NCBI RefSeq assembly: GCF_020177335.1
Contig: NZ_JAIVMG010000009.1
Location: forward strand, 124,001 to 188,000
Direction of reading: 5' to 3'
DNA from: Stappia indica
GTDB taxonomy: Bacteria > Pseudomonadota > Alphaproteobacteria > Rhizobiales > Stappiaceae
DNA length: 64,000 bases
The position numbers and the translations under genes are program-made. The notes below the pieces were generated by a model, which saw only the letters and a program-made list of their open reading frames with translations, had not been told where the DNA came from and searched no databases. Shown here one piece after another: positions 33,391 through 41,904 of the stretch; the stretch's first letter is position 1, and the number at the start of each line of letters is the position of its first letter.

Positions 33391-34242
33391 ATGTCCGGCG
33401 ATAGCGTCAGCCTGTTCGAGGTCGGTCCGCGCGACGGCCTGCAAAGCCTCAAGACCGAGGTGCCGGCGGCGACCAAGATCGCCCTGGTCGACGCCCTGTC
33501 GAACACCGGCCTTGGCAAGATCGAGGTCACCAGCTTCGTCAGCCCGAAATGGGTGCCGCAACTGGCCGATGCCGCCGAGGTGATGGCCGGGATCACCCGC
33601 GCGCCCGGCGTGCGCTATGCGGTGCTGACGCCAAACCTGACCGGACTGGAGCGGGCCCGGGCGGCGGGCGCCGACGAGGTGGCCGTCTTCGCCTCCGCCT
33701 CGGAAGGCTTCAGCCGGGCCAACCTGAACTGCTCGGTGGCGGAAAGCCTCGACCGCTTCGCCCCGCTGATGCGTGCGGCGGCCGCCGATGGCCTGCCGGT
33801 GCGCGGCTATCTCTCCACCGTGATCGCCTGCCCGTTCGACGGACCGACACCGCCGGCGACGGTCGCAACCATCGCCGCGCGGATGCTGGAGATGGGCTGC
33901 TATGAAATCTCGCTCGGCGACACCATCGGCGCCGGCGACCCGGCGCGCCTCGCGGCGCTGCTCGATGTGCTGCTCGACCATGTGCCGGCGGACCGGCTCG
34001 CCGGCCATTTCCACGACACCCACGGCACCGCGCTGGCGATGATCGAAACCGCGCTTCACCGGGGCTTGCGGGTGTTCGACGCCTCCGTCGGCGGCCTTGG
34101 CGGCTGCCCCTATGCCCCCGGTGCCAGCGGCAATGTGGACACCCGCGCCGCACTTGAGCGCATCCATGCCCTCGGTTTTGACACTGGCGTCGATCTGGCG
34201 GCGCTGGCCGAGGCGGAGCGGATCGCAAGCGAGATCCTCTGA
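33391..34242 (+). CDS. mvaB: Hydroxymethylglutaryl-CoA lyase
   Basis: 283 aa TIM barrel. The catalytic segment EVGPRDGLQ is near the start, the metal histidines are in GHFHDTHGTAL, and the active-site Cys is in GLGGCPYAPGASGNV. It cleaves HMG-CoA to acetyl-CoA and acetoacetate. Together with the class II HMG-CoA reductase 4 kb upstream it completes mevalonate breakdown. It is 10 nt after dctM and is the last gene of the operon. A decayed copy of its 3' end lies at 40444-40528. Confidence 0.93.
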   Translation: MSGDSVSLFEVGPRDGLQSLKTEVPAATKIALVDALSNTGLGKIEVTSFVSPKWVPQLADAAEVMAGITRAPGVRYAVLTPNLTGLERARAAGADEVAVFASASEGFSRANLNCSVAESLDRFAPLMRAAAADGLPVRGYLSTVIACPFDGPTPPATVATIAARMLEMGCYEISLGDTIGAGDPARLAALLDVLLDHVPADRLAGHFHDTHGTALAMIETALHRGLRVFDASVGGLGGCPYAPGASGNVDTRAALERIHALGFDTGVDLAALAEAERIASEIL

Positions 34243-34276
34243 CCGGATCCCGCCCGCCCTACGCCTGGGCAAAAGC

Positions 34277-34906
34277 TCAGTAGAACGCCTCGGTGACCAT
34301 CCACAGGATGCGCGCCTCGGTGGTGCCGTTGTTGGCGAAGCGATGCGGGCGCGGGCTTTCGAAGCGGAACGCATCGCCGGTTCCCAGATCGTAGCGCCGG
34401 CCATCGATCCACAGGCTCATCTGTCCGGCCAGCACGACGCCCGCCTCCTCGCCCGCATGGCTGTAGGGTTGATCGCCCGATCCGGCGCCCACGTCGAGAA
34501 TGACCTCCATCAACTGGATGCCGCCGTCCTCGCCGGTGGTCAGAAGCTCCTTGGCCATCCCCTTGTGGTTAAAGTCGAGCCGCCGCCGCGCCCACTTGCG
34601 CACGATGATGCCATGCTCCTCGCCCGGCCCTTCCTCGCCGGAAAACAGCGAACTGACCGGCACATCCAGCACATTGCAGATCGACCGCAGCGCCTTGATC
34701 GAGGGGGAGGAGACGCCGCGCTCGATCTGGCTGAGCGCGCCGAGCGACGAGCCAGAGCCCTCCGACACCTCCTTCAGGCTGAGCCCGCGCGCCTTGCGCA
34801 TGGCCCTCAGCCGCGCGCCCATCTCCCGGTCGGAGTTCCCGCCCGTATCGTCCGTCGCGGCGCCGCCGCCTTCATTCTGATCCGTCATGGTTGACCAGTC
34901 CATCAT
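34277..34906 (-). CDS. Xre-cupin transcriptional regulator (PuuR-like)
   Basis: Up to 209 aa; ATG 34888 is an equally possible start (203 aa), neither with a strong ribosome site. HTH_3 domain at about 28-85 (LSLKEVSEGSGSSLGALSQIERGVSSPS), cupin_2 domain at about 115-200 (YSHAGEEAGVVLAGQMSLWIDG, ESPRPHRFAN). PuuR-type regulators sense polyamines or similar amines. It is divergent from an amine-oxidase-like gene and a polyamine-type ABC importer, which are the likely targets. Confidence 0.88.
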   Translation of the reverse strand: MMDWSTMTDQNEGGGAATDDTGGNSDREMGARLRAMRKARGLSLKEVSEGSGSSLGALSQIERGVSSPSIKALRSICNVLDVPVSSLFSGEEGPGEEHGIIVRKWARRRLDFNHKGMAKELLTTGEDGGIQLMEVILDVGAGSGDQPYSHAGEEAGVVLAGQMSLWIDGRRYDLGTGDAFRFESPRPHRFANNGTTEARILWMVTEAFY

Positions 34907-34917
34907 ATTTCATTAGC

Positions 34918-34944
34918 GTGAAATTGCCTTAGATATAATTTCAC
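34918..34944. promoter_or_regulatory. Operator overlapping a TATAAT -10 in the regulator/oxidase divergent region
   Basis: Perfect inverted repeat GTGAAATT (34918-34925) and AATTTCAC (34937-34944) with an 11-nt spacer. A consensus -10 TATAAT at 34934-34939 reads towards the oxidoreductase and overlaps the right arm, so a bound regulator would block the promoter. No good -35 accompanies it. The divergent Xre-cupin protein is the obvious candidate to bind. Confidence 0.6.
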
Positions 34945-34960
34945 AAGTATGGAAGTGCAA

Positions 34961-36283
34961 ATGGGCTCCCATTTTTCCATGTCCACATTGTATCCCCCTG
35001 CGTCGCTTTGGGCTGCAACCGCCTCCCCTGCCCCGCTTTCGGCGGAATGGCCCGGGGAGATCAGCACCGATGTCGCCATTATCGGTGGCGGTTTCACCGG
35101 GCTGTCCGCCGCCGTTCATCTAGGTGAAACCGGCGTGGACGCCGTCCTCATCGAAGCGGGCAGTCTGGGATATGGCGGCTCGGGCCGCAATGGCGGTCAG
35201 GCTATTCCCGGCCTGAAATACGACCCGGACGATCTGGAAGAGATGATGGGGCCCGAGCTCGGACCGCGCCTTGTCCGCGAGGTCGGCGGTGGTCCGGAGC
35301 TGGCCTTTACGCTGATCGACCGCTACGCGATGGATTGCCCGACGACCCGGACCGGCTGGATCCAGCCGGCGCATTGCCCCTCGGCGGTCGAGACAGTGAC
35401 CCGGCGTGCCCGGCAATGGGCCGCGCGCGGGGCGAACATCCATACCATCGACGCGGCCGAGGTGGCGCGGCTGACCGGAACCCGCGCCTATATGGGCGGC
35501 CTGATCGACCATCGCGGCGGCGGCCTGCAGCCGCTCAGCTACGCCCGAGGCCTGGGCCATGCGGCGACGGGCCTTGGTGTCCGGTTGTTCGACAACACCC
35601 GCGCCGACCGGCTGTCGCGCGCCAATGGCCGCTGGACCATCGACACCCCGCGCGGGCGCATCACCGCCCGTGCCGTGGTGCTGGCCACCAATGCCTACAC
35701 CACCGGCACGCTGGTGCCGGGGCTGGAGCGGACCATCGTGCCGATCTACAGCTACCAGATCGCCACCCGCCCGCTGACGCCGGAAGAACGCGCCTCGATC
35801 CTGCCGGAAGGCCACGTCGCCTCCGACACCCGCCGGCTGCTGCGCTACTACCGCTTCGACAGCACCGGCAGGCTGTTGATGGGCGGGCGAGCCCCCTTCA
35901 AGGAAGTGCCGGATATGGGCGACGCTCCGCCGCTTGAAGCGGCCATCGCCGATCTCTACCCGCAGCTTGCCGGCATCGAGATCGATTACGTCTGGAGCGG
36001 CCGGGTGGGCATGACCGCCGATCACCTGCCGCATCTGCATGTGCCGGAGGAAGGGCTGTTCGCAGCCATCGGCTACAACGGGCGCGGCGTTGCCCTCGGC
36101 ACGGTGATGGGCCGGCAACTGGCCCGTCTGGCTGCCGGCGCCCCCGCAGAAGCCGCCGCCTTCCCGATCACCGGCATCAAGCCCATGCGCTTCCATGGCT
36201 TCAATCGGCCAGTTCTTGAAACGCTGATCCGCTACTACCGCTGGCGCGACGACCGGGAGGCCCGCCAGGTCGACCGATCCTGA
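34961..36283 (+). CDS. FAD-dependent amine/amino-acid oxidoreductase (DadA/PuuB-like)
   Basis: 440 aa from ATG 34961, which has GGAAG upstream; ATGs at 34949 and 34979 are alternatives, and 34949 is too close to the predicted promoter. The Rossmann motif DVAIIGGGFTGLSAAVHL binds FAD, followed by GSGRNGGQAIPG (typical of the DAO family covalent-flavin-type loop) and the C-terminal GYNGRGVALGTVMGRQLA block. Probably oxidises an amine or N-methyl amino acid brought in by the ABC importer encoded next; PuuB-like gamma-glutamylputrescine oxidase is one option. A fragment of its 3' end recurs at 40675-40713. Confidence 0.87.
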   Translation: MGSHFSMSTLYPPASLWAATASPAPLSAEWPGEISTDVAIIGGGFTGLSAAVHLGETGVDAVLIEAGSLGYGGSGRNGGQAIPGLKYDPDDLEEMMGPELGPRLVREVGGGPELAFTLIDRYAMDCPTTRTGWIQPAHCPSAVETVTRRARQWAARGANIHTIDAAEVARLTGTRAYMGGLIDHRGGGLQPLSYARGLGHAATGLGVRLFDNTRADRLSRANGRWTIDTPRGRITARAVVLATNAYTTGTLVPGLERTIVPIYSYQIATRPLTPEERASILPEGHVASDTRRLLRYYRFDSTGRLLMGGRAPFKEVPDMGDAPPLEAAIADLYPQLAGIEIDYVWSGRVGMTADHLPHLHVPEEGLFAAIGYNGRGVALGTVMGRQLARLAAGAPAEAAAFPITGIKPMRFHGFNRPVLETLIRYYRWRDDREARQVDRS

Positions 36284-36392
36284 GGCAGCGCCCCAAGAAC
36301 CCATCGACTTTTCGCAAGAGCCCATGGCGTGCGGGAAACACTCCCGCCCGCCCTTGCGACCCACGTGCATATGACAGGAGAGGAGAACCGAC

Positions 36393-37412
36393 ATGCACCT
36401 TCCCATCAAACTCACGGCCTGCGCGGTGCTGGCCCTTACCACCGCCGCCACGGCGCAGGAAGTCACCGTGGCATCCTGGGGCGGGTCCTACCAGGCCGCC
36501 CAGAGCGAGGCGATGTTCAAGCCGACCGCCAAGGAGCTTGGCATCACCGTCAAGGAAGCGACCTTGAGCGGCCTTGCCGACATCCGCCTGCAGGTGCGCT
36601 CCGGTGCGGTGGAATGGGACGTGGTCGATCTCGGCGCCACCGATTGCGCCATCGGCGCGCGCGAAGGGCTGTTCGAAAAGCTCGATTACTCGGTGATCGA
36701 CGCCAAGGGCATCGATGACAAGATGGTCAACGATCACTGGATCGGCGTCATCTATTACTCGACCGTGCCGGCCTGGAACACCAAGACGGTCAAGGCCGGG
36801 CCGCAGAGCTGGGCCGATTTCTGGAACGTCAAGGACTTCCCCGGCGACCGCTCCTTGCGCAACCGCCCGCAGGTGATGCTCGAAATGGCGCTGCTCGCCG
36901 ATGGCGTCGCGCCGAAGGATCTTTACCCGCTCGACGTCGACCGCGCCTTCGCCAAGATCGAGGAACTCAAGCCGAATATCGCCACCTGGTGGGAATCCGG
37001 CGCCCAGTCGGTCCAGCTTGCCAAGGATGGCGAGATCGACATGATCGCCGCCTGGGACGGACGGCTTGCCGCCGCCATCGCCGACAAGGCCGCCATCGAC
37101 TTCACCTACAACGAGGGTCTGCTGAACGCCGACTGCCTCGCGGTGCCGAAGGGCGCGCCGAACAAGGAACTGGCCATGAAGGCCATCGCCAAGTTCGTGT
37201 CGCCCGAGCAGCAGGCCATGCTCACCCAGCACATCTCCTACGGTCCGGTGAACGTGCGCGCCTTCGAGACCGGCCTGATCCCGGAAGAGGCCCAGAGCAA
37301 GATCAACACCTTCCCGGCCAATCTGGAAAAGCAGATCGTCGTTGACGCCGAATGGTGGGGCGAGAACGGCAACCGCATGCGCGAACGCTGGGACAGCATG
37401 ATCCAGCGCTGA
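36393..37412 (+). CDS. Spermidine/putrescine-type ABC importer substrate-binding protein
   Basis: 339 aa. Signal peptide at 1-21 (cleaved before QEVTVASWGG). PotD/AfuA-like fold with VASWGGSYQAAQ, IGVIYYSTVPAWNT, WADFWNVKDFPGDRSLRN and a closing WWGENGNRMRERWD. The ligand is likely a polyamine, betaine or other cationic amine; not decided by the sequence. A GAGAGGAGAA ribosome site precedes the ATG. A truncated, rearranged copy of this gene, including the signal peptide, lies at 40828 onward. Confidence 0.9.
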   Translation: MHLPIKLTACAVLALTTAATAQEVTVASWGGSYQAAQSEAMFKPTAKELGITVKEATLSGLADIRLQVRSGAVEWDVVDLGATDCAIGAREGLFEKLDYSVIDAKGIDDKMVNDHWIGVIYYSTVPAWNTKTVKAGPQSWADFWNVKDFPGDRSLRNRPQVMLEMALLADGVAPKDLYPLDVDRAFAKIEELKPNIATWWESGAQSVQLAKDGEIDMIAAWDGRLAAAIADKAAIDFTYNEGLLNADCLAVPKGAPNKELAMKAIAKFVSPEQQAMLTQHISYGPVNVRAFETGLIPEEAQSKINTFPANLEKQIVVDAEWWGENGNRMRERWDSMIQR

Positions 37413-37424
37413 CGCGAAAGCTCC

Positions 37425-37457
37425 CCGACCGGCGGCAATCTCACCGCCGCCGGTCGG
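37425..37457 (+). terminator. Attenuating hairpin between binding protein and ATPase genes
   Basis: Perfect 12-bp stem CCGACCGGCGGC (37425-37436) and GCCGCCGGTCGG (37446-37457) followed by CCCCTTTT, 12 nt after the binding-protein stop. Partial termination here would leave binding protein in excess over the membrane components. A further GC-rich palindromic stretch follows to about 37540. Confidence 0.6.
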
Positions 37458-37569
37458 CCCCTTTTCGGCCCGGCTTCCGTCCGGGTCCGGGCGCAAGGCG
37501 CCCCGGCCGCGCCCGTACCGGGCCGCCGGCCCGGCCCCGCCGCCGATCCGCAACACAGGAAAGAAATAT

Positions 37570-38646
37570 ATGGCCTGCAGCATCACGATCCGCGATGTCA
37601 GGAAGACCTATGGTCAGTTCGTGGCTCTGGACAGTGTCAGCCTCGACATCGCACCGGGAGAGTTCCTGACCCTGCTCGGTCCATCGGGATCGGGCAAGAC
37701 CACCTTGCTGATGATCCTTGCCGGGCTCATTCGCCCCGAAGCCGGCAGCATCACCGTCGATGGCGACGAGATCCTGCGCAAGCCGCCGCATCTGCGCAAC
37801 ATCGGCATGGTGTTCCAGAACTACGCCCTGTTTCCGCATATGTCCGTCGGCGAGAATGTCGGCTACCCGCTGAAGCTGCGCAAGGTCGGCGCCGCCGAGC
37901 GGTATGAGCGCGCGCGCGAGGCGTTAAAGCTGGTGCAGCTCGATCACCTGATGGACCGGCGTATCAACCAGCTTTCCGGCGGCCAGCGCCAGCGTGTCGC
38001 CCTTGCCCGGGCCATCGTCTTCGAGCCGCAAATCCTGTTGATGGACGAACCTCTCTCCGCGCTCGACAAGAAGCTGCGTGAACAGATGCAGATCGAACTG
38101 AAGCATCTGCACGACCGGCTCGGCATGACCACCGTCTATGTCACCCATGACCAGCGCGAGGCGCTGACCATGTCCGACCGGGTGGCGGTGATGAACCACG
38201 GCCATATCCTGCAGGTCGCCCCGCCCCGCCAGATCTACGAGCGGCCCAGTGACCGGTTCGTCGCCGATTTCGTTGGAGAATCCAACTTCCTGCCCGTGGA
38301 GATGCGCGACGGCGCCGCCATCTTCGGCGGCACCGCCCTGCAGCTTGCGGAAGGCCAGGCCGCCGGCTCCGGCAACAAGGCGCTGCTGGTGCGCCCGGAA
38401 AAGCTCGACATTCTCAGTGCCGCGCCCGCGCCCGAGCACAATCCGATCGACGGCACGGTGGAGGAGCTGGTCTACCAGGGCGAGACCATGCTGATCTACG
38501 TCACCCTCCCCGGTGGCGAGACCATTGCCCTGCGCCGAGGCACCCGCCAGCAGGCCCTCAGCGAGATGCCGCAGGTCGGCGAGCCGATCCGCCTGGGCCT
38601 GCACCGGGACGACACGGTGCTGATCGATGAGGCCGCCCATGCATGA
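37570..38646 (+). CDS. Polyamine-type ABC importer ATPase (PotA-like)
   Basis: 358 aa. Walker A GPSGSGKTTLL, signature LSGGQRQRVALARA, Walker B ILLMDEPLSALDKKLREQM and switch His in YVTHDQREAL. A C-terminal TOBE regulatory domain extends from about 285 to the end. It energises the two permeases that follow; the stop codon overlaps the start of the first permease. Confidence 0.94.
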   Translation: MACSITIRDVRKTYGQFVALDSVSLDIAPGEFLTLLGPSGSGKTTLLMILAGLIRPEAGSITVDGDEILRKPPHLRNIGMVFQNYALFPHMSVGENVGYPLKLRKVGAAERYERAREALKLVQLDHLMDRRINQLSGGQRQRVALARAIVFEPQILLMDEPLSALDKKLREQMQIELKHLHDRLGMTTVYVTHDQREALTMSDRVAVMNHGHILQVAPPRQIYERPSDRFVADFVGESNFLPVEMRDGAAIFGGTALQLAEGQAAGSGNKALLVRPEKLDILSAAPAPEHNPIDGTVEELVYQGETMLIYVTLPGGETIALRRGTRQQALSEMPQVGEPIRLGLHRDDTVLIDEAAHA

Positions 38647-39535
38647 CATGACAGCTTGTCAACGCGGCCACACGCTGAACCGGCAGGAACTGGCGGCGGA
38701 CGAGCGGCGCGAGAAGCGCCAGATTCTCGGCCTCTCCCTGCCCGCCGCGGCGATCATCCTCATCCTGCTGGTGATCCCGGTCGGCTGGCTGTTCGCCCTC
38801 TCCTTCGTTTCCAACGGCGAGATCGGCCTGGCGAACTACGCCCGCATGGTCGAGTACAGCGCCTATCTGTCGATCTTCTCCACCACCATTCTCGTCAGCC
38901 TGTTCGTCACCCTGCTGTGCATCGTGCTGGGCTATCCGGTCGCCTATCTGCTCGGCCAGTTGCCGCCCCGGCTGGCGACCATTGGCCTGGCCTTCGTCAT
39001 CGTCCCGTTCTGGACGTCCATCCTGGTGCGCACTTATGCCTGGCTGGTGATCCTGCAGCGGCAGGGCATCGTCAACGACGCGCTGATCGGCATCGGCCTG
39101 ATCGACGAGCCCTTGCGCCTTGCCCACAACCTGACCGGCACGATCATCGGCATGACCCATGTGATGCTGCCGTTCCTGGTGCTGCCGCTCTATGCCACGG
39201 TGCGCAACATCGATGGCGACCTGATGCGCGCGGCCAACAACATGGGCGCCTCGCCCGCCCGCGCCTTCCGCGATGTGTTCCTGCCCCTATCGATGCCCGG
39301 GCTGATCGCCGGCTCGCTGCTGGTGTTCATCCTGTGTCTGGGCTTTTACGTCACGCCGCAGATCCTCGGCGGCGGCCGCGTCATCATGGTCTCCATGAAG
39401 ATCCAGCAGAACGTGCAGACCTATTTCGACTGGGGTGCCGGCAGTGCCCTTGGCGTCGTCCTGCTGCTGATCGTCTTTGCGATCTTCTACCTTGTTCACC
39501 GTCTGGCCGGCCTTGACCGGATCTTCGCGAGGTAA
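38639..39535 (+). CDS. Polyamine-type ABC importer permease (PotB-like)
   Basis: 298 aa from ATG 38639 (GAGG upstream), overlapping the ATPase stop by eight bases; ATG 38648 is an alternative. About six TM segments, with the EAA-type loop AANNMGASPARAFRDVFLPLSMPG that contacts the ATPase, and the PotB-like FYVTPQILGGGRV end. Forms the channel with the next permease. Confidence 0.92.
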   Translation: MHDMTACQRGHTLNRQELAADERREKRQILGLSLPAAAIILILLVIPVGWLFALSFVSNGEIGLANYARMVEYSAYLSIFSTTILVSLFVTLLCIVLGYPVAYLLGQLPPRLATIGLAFVIVPFWTSILVRTYAWLVILQRQGIVNDALIGIGLIDEPLRLAHNLTGTIIGMTHVMLPFLVLPLYATVRNIDGDLMRAANNMGASPARAFRDVFLPLSMPGLIAGSLLVFILCLGFYVTPQILGGGRVIMVSMKIQQNVQTYFDWGAGSALGVVLLLIVFAIFYLVHRLAGLDRIFAR

Positions 39536-39538
39536 GCC

Positions 39539-40339
39539 ATGAGTGTCGGCCCCCTTCCCATCGCCCCCTATCGCCGCCTCTGGCTCTACGGGGTTGTCGC
39601 CGGTGTCCTGTTCTTCCTGGTCGCACCGATCTTCATCGTCATTCCGATCTCCTTCTCGGATTCGGAGTTCCTGGAGTTCCCGCCGCGCGGGTTTTCCTTC
39701 CGCTGGTACGCCGCCTATTTCAACGATCCGCAATGGATGGCAGCGACCCGCGTCTCCCTGATCGCCGCCAGTTTGACGGTGCTGTTCGCAACCCCGCTGG
39801 GCACCGCCGCCGCCTATGCCATCCACCGGGCGCAAAGCCGCTGGGTCCGCTCCCTGCATGTGTTGATGCTGTTGCCGCAGATGGTACCGTTGATCCTGAT
39901 CGGCATCGGCCTGTTCTACGTCTACATCCAGCTCGGCCTGGTGAACTCGATGCTCGGCATTGTCCTGGCCCACACCCTGCTGGCGACCCCCTTCGTCGTC
40001 GTCACGGTGCTGGCGGGCCTGCAAAGCTTCGACATGACGCAGGAAAAGGTCGCCCGCAGCCTCGGCGCCTCCTGGCCGGTGGCCTTCTTCACGGTGACCC
40101 TGCCGCAGATCCGCCTGTCGGTGGTCTCCGGTGGCTTTTTCGCCTTCATCACCTCACTTGACGAGGTGGTGATTGGCCTGTTTGTCGCCGGCGGCGACAA
40201 CACGGTGCTGACCCGGCGGATGTTCCTGTCGCTGCGCGACCAGATCGAACCGACCATCGCCGCGATTTCCTCGCTGCTGATCGTCATCACCCTGGCTGCC
40301 CTGATCGCCGTCGCCCTGTTCGCCCGCAAGGCGGACTGA
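39539..40339 (+). CDS. Polyamine-type ABC importer permease (PotC-like)
   Basis: 266 aa. Six TM segments, ISFSDSEFLEFPPRGFSFRWY opening typical of PotC, and the EAA loop VARSLGASWPVAFFTVTLPQIR followed by FFAFITSLDEVVIGLFVAG. Last gene of the importer operon, with a strong terminator 35 nt downstream. Fragments of its middle and 3' end are present again at 41990-42038. Confidence 0.92.
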   Translation: MSVGPLPIAPYRRLWLYGVVAGVLFFLVAPIFIVIPISFSDSEFLEFPPRGFSFRWYAAYFNDPQWMAATRVSLIAASLTVLFATPLGTAAAYAIHRAQSRWVRSLHVLMLLPQMVPLILIGIGLFYVYIQLGLVNSMLGIVLAHTLLATPFVVVTVLAGLQSFDMTQEKVARSLGASWPVAFFTVTLPQIRLSVVSGGFFAFITSLDEVVIGLFVAGGDNTVLTRRMFLSLRDQIEPTIAAISSLLIVITLAALIAVALFARKAD

Positions 40340-40373
40340 CCGCCTCTCGCGGCAAACGACAGACGCACAGAAA

Positions 40374-40415
40374 CGAAAACAGCCTGCGTTCCGACCGGGA
40401 CGCAGGCTGTTTTCG
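40374..40415 (+). terminator. Rho-independent terminator of the ABC importer operon, copy 1
   Basis: Perfect 16-bp stem (40374-40389 with 40400-40415), loop of ten bases, stem bottom rich in A and T giving a short TTTT run. A near-identical copy stands at 42073-42114, the other end of the duplicated block. Confidence 0.85.
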
Positions 40416-40443
40416 TCTCCAAAGGAAGAGAGGACAAGGCCGG

Positions 40444-40528
40444 CGCACTTGAGCGCATCACCGCCCCTGGCTTCACCACCGGCGTCGATCTGGCGGCCCT
40501 TGCCGAGGCGGAGCGGATCGCAAGCAAG
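40444..40528 (+). pseudogene. HMG-CoA lyase 3' fragment
   Basis: Corresponds to the last 30 or so codons of the lyase gene at 33391-34242 (GVDLAALAEAERIAS still readable), but with base changes that remove the in-frame stop context and without any 5' part. Non-functional remnant of the tandem duplication. Confidence 0.8.
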
Positions 40529-40564
40529 ATCCCCGACCGGCCCCGCCCGGCGGCTGGGGCAAAG

Positions 40565-40678
40565 CTCAGGAGAACGCCTCGGTCACCATCCACAGGATAC
40601 GCGCCTCGGTGGTGCCGTTGTTGGCGAAGCGGTGCGGGCACGGGCCTTCGAAGCGGAACGCATCGCCGGCACCCGAGG
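40565..40678 (-). pseudogene. Xre-cupin regulator 3' fragment
   Basis: Matches the 3' end of the regulator at 34277-34906 (the cupin C-terminus FRFESPRPHRFANNGTTEAR region, here as FRFEGPCPHRF-like). It breaks off where the copy jumps into the oxidase gene. No start and no HTH part remain. Confidence 0.75.
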
Positions 40679-40827
40679 AAGGGTTGTTCGCCGCTATCGG
40701 CTACAATGGGCGCAGCAGGTCGCCCCCCAAACCCATCGACGTTTTGCAAGAGCCCATTGCACGCGGGAAAATACCCTTGCCGCCCGCTGCAACCCACGTG
40801 CATAAGTCGGGAGAGGAGAACCGACAT

Positions 40828-41157
40828 ATGCACCTTCCCATCAAACTCGCCGCCGGCACGGTGCTGGCCTTCACCGCCGCTGGCACGGCGCAGGAAGTCA
40901 CTGTGGCATCCTGGGGCGACTCCCATCGGACCGCCCAATTGGTCCAGCTCGCCAAGGATGGCGAGGGCGACATGCCGGGGGCGATGTCGTTGCCGCCCGA
41001 AACCAGAATTCTGGAACGCTTCCGGAGAAGAGAAGACGTTCAGCTCGCAGGGTGGCCGTCTAACGTCCTAGTGGGCTTTCTCATTGGTTGCGGTATAATA
41101 TTCCTCAGCGAAAAAGCCTATGATCGCTTAAAAAAACATGTAGACTATAACATGTAG
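40828..41157 (+). CDS. Chimeric small ORF: captured SBP signal peptide joined to an unrelated membrane segment
   Basis: 109 aa open frame with an intact GAGAGGAGAA ribosome site copied from the binding-protein gene. Residues 1-37 are the duplicated signal peptide and mature start (MHLPIKLAAG..., QEVTVASWG), residues about 38-48 are a later piece of the same protein (LVQLAKDGEGDM). From about 50 on the sequence is unrelated and includes a hydrophobic segment (WPSNVLVGFLIGCGIIFL) and a basic tail. It might be translated, but could equally be a rearrangement accident. Confidence 0.45.
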   Translation: MHLPIKLAAGTVLAFTAAGTAQEVTVASWGDSHRTAQLVQLAKDGEGDMPGAMSLPPETRILERFRRREDVQLAGWPSNVLVGFLIGCGIIFLSEKAYDRLKKHVDYNM

Positions 41158-41298
41158 ATTAGAAAGATAGGCATTCGTCTCGACGCGCCCGACAGAGAAA
41201 TAGAAGAAATCGGCGATAAAATCCCAGATATCGCCTACGCGTTAAGCATTACCATAGAGCACGTCATTGAGGCACTTCGCGCAATCCAGCACGCCGGA

Positions 41299-41904
41299 GT
41301 GAAAAATTACGACGAGGCCTGGCTGAGGCTGCGGCCGACCATCAAAGCCTCCAGGTTCTCCGGTGCGTCGTTCGAGGACACGGCAGAGACACTTAAAATG
41401 GTGTCCAGGGCGTTGAACATCGATGCCCAAGCTCTTCCACGCGTCGTCGAGACGATCCTGGCAGGCGGTTTCCGGAAAAAGTTCTACGCCAAGAAGTTCA
41501 TGGAACATCTGCCCGATGTCCTGCCAACCGCCGTGCGCAAACGCGGCTACACCGGAGTGCTCGGATTGGAGGAGATCATCGCCGACCTTCAGACCGTTCG
41601 CGGACACGCCTTTCTCGCCACCGAAGCCGTGGATTGGGTGAAGGCCTTTTATTCCGAGGTATCTTCCGAGGAGTTCCGCCAGCGTTTGGAGGAAGCAGGC
41701 TATGATGTGACAGGCGCTTTGGAGGACGCTGACAAGACAGGCGCGAACAAAGGCACGGCCCTGTTGAATCTGATTGCCGGCGATGTTCTCGCGAACCCGG
41801 GCCTCATCCCCAAGTTGTTTCCAAACGAACAATCCGCCGCCGCCGCCAAGGCGATCCTGCTCAATCCGGAGGAGTGGAGGCGCAACAGGCCACGAATTGA
41901 CTAA
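41299..41904 (+). CDS. Hypothetical protein in the DNA inserted within the duplication
   Basis: 201 aa from GTG 41299. The frame is open back to the TAG at 41155-41157 and the upstream 47 codons look protein-like (charged, with DREIEEIGDKIPDIAYALSITIEHV). The real start may therefore be a rare codon near 41158 or lie in a lost 5' part. No family is recognised; it is soluble, helical and charged, without signal or TM segment. Surrounding DNA (about 40980-41950) is richer in A+T than the flanks, a sign of separate origin. It is followed by duplication remnants. Confidence 0.5.
   Translation: MKNYDEAWLRLRPTIKASRFSGASFEDTAETLKMVSRALNIDAQALPRVVETILAGGFRKKFYAKKFMEHLPDVLPTAVRKRGYTGVLGLEEIIADLQTVRGHAFLATEAVDWVKAFYSEVSSEEFRQRLEEAGYDVTGALEDADKTGANKGTALLNLIAGDVLANPGLIPKLFPNEQSAAAAKAILLNPEEWRRNRPRID

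Noticed and set aside
41161-41904. Inserted ORF as a transposase or phage gene
   Set aside because: No catalytic DDE, HTH or integrase motif, no terminal inverted repeats and no phage neighbours.
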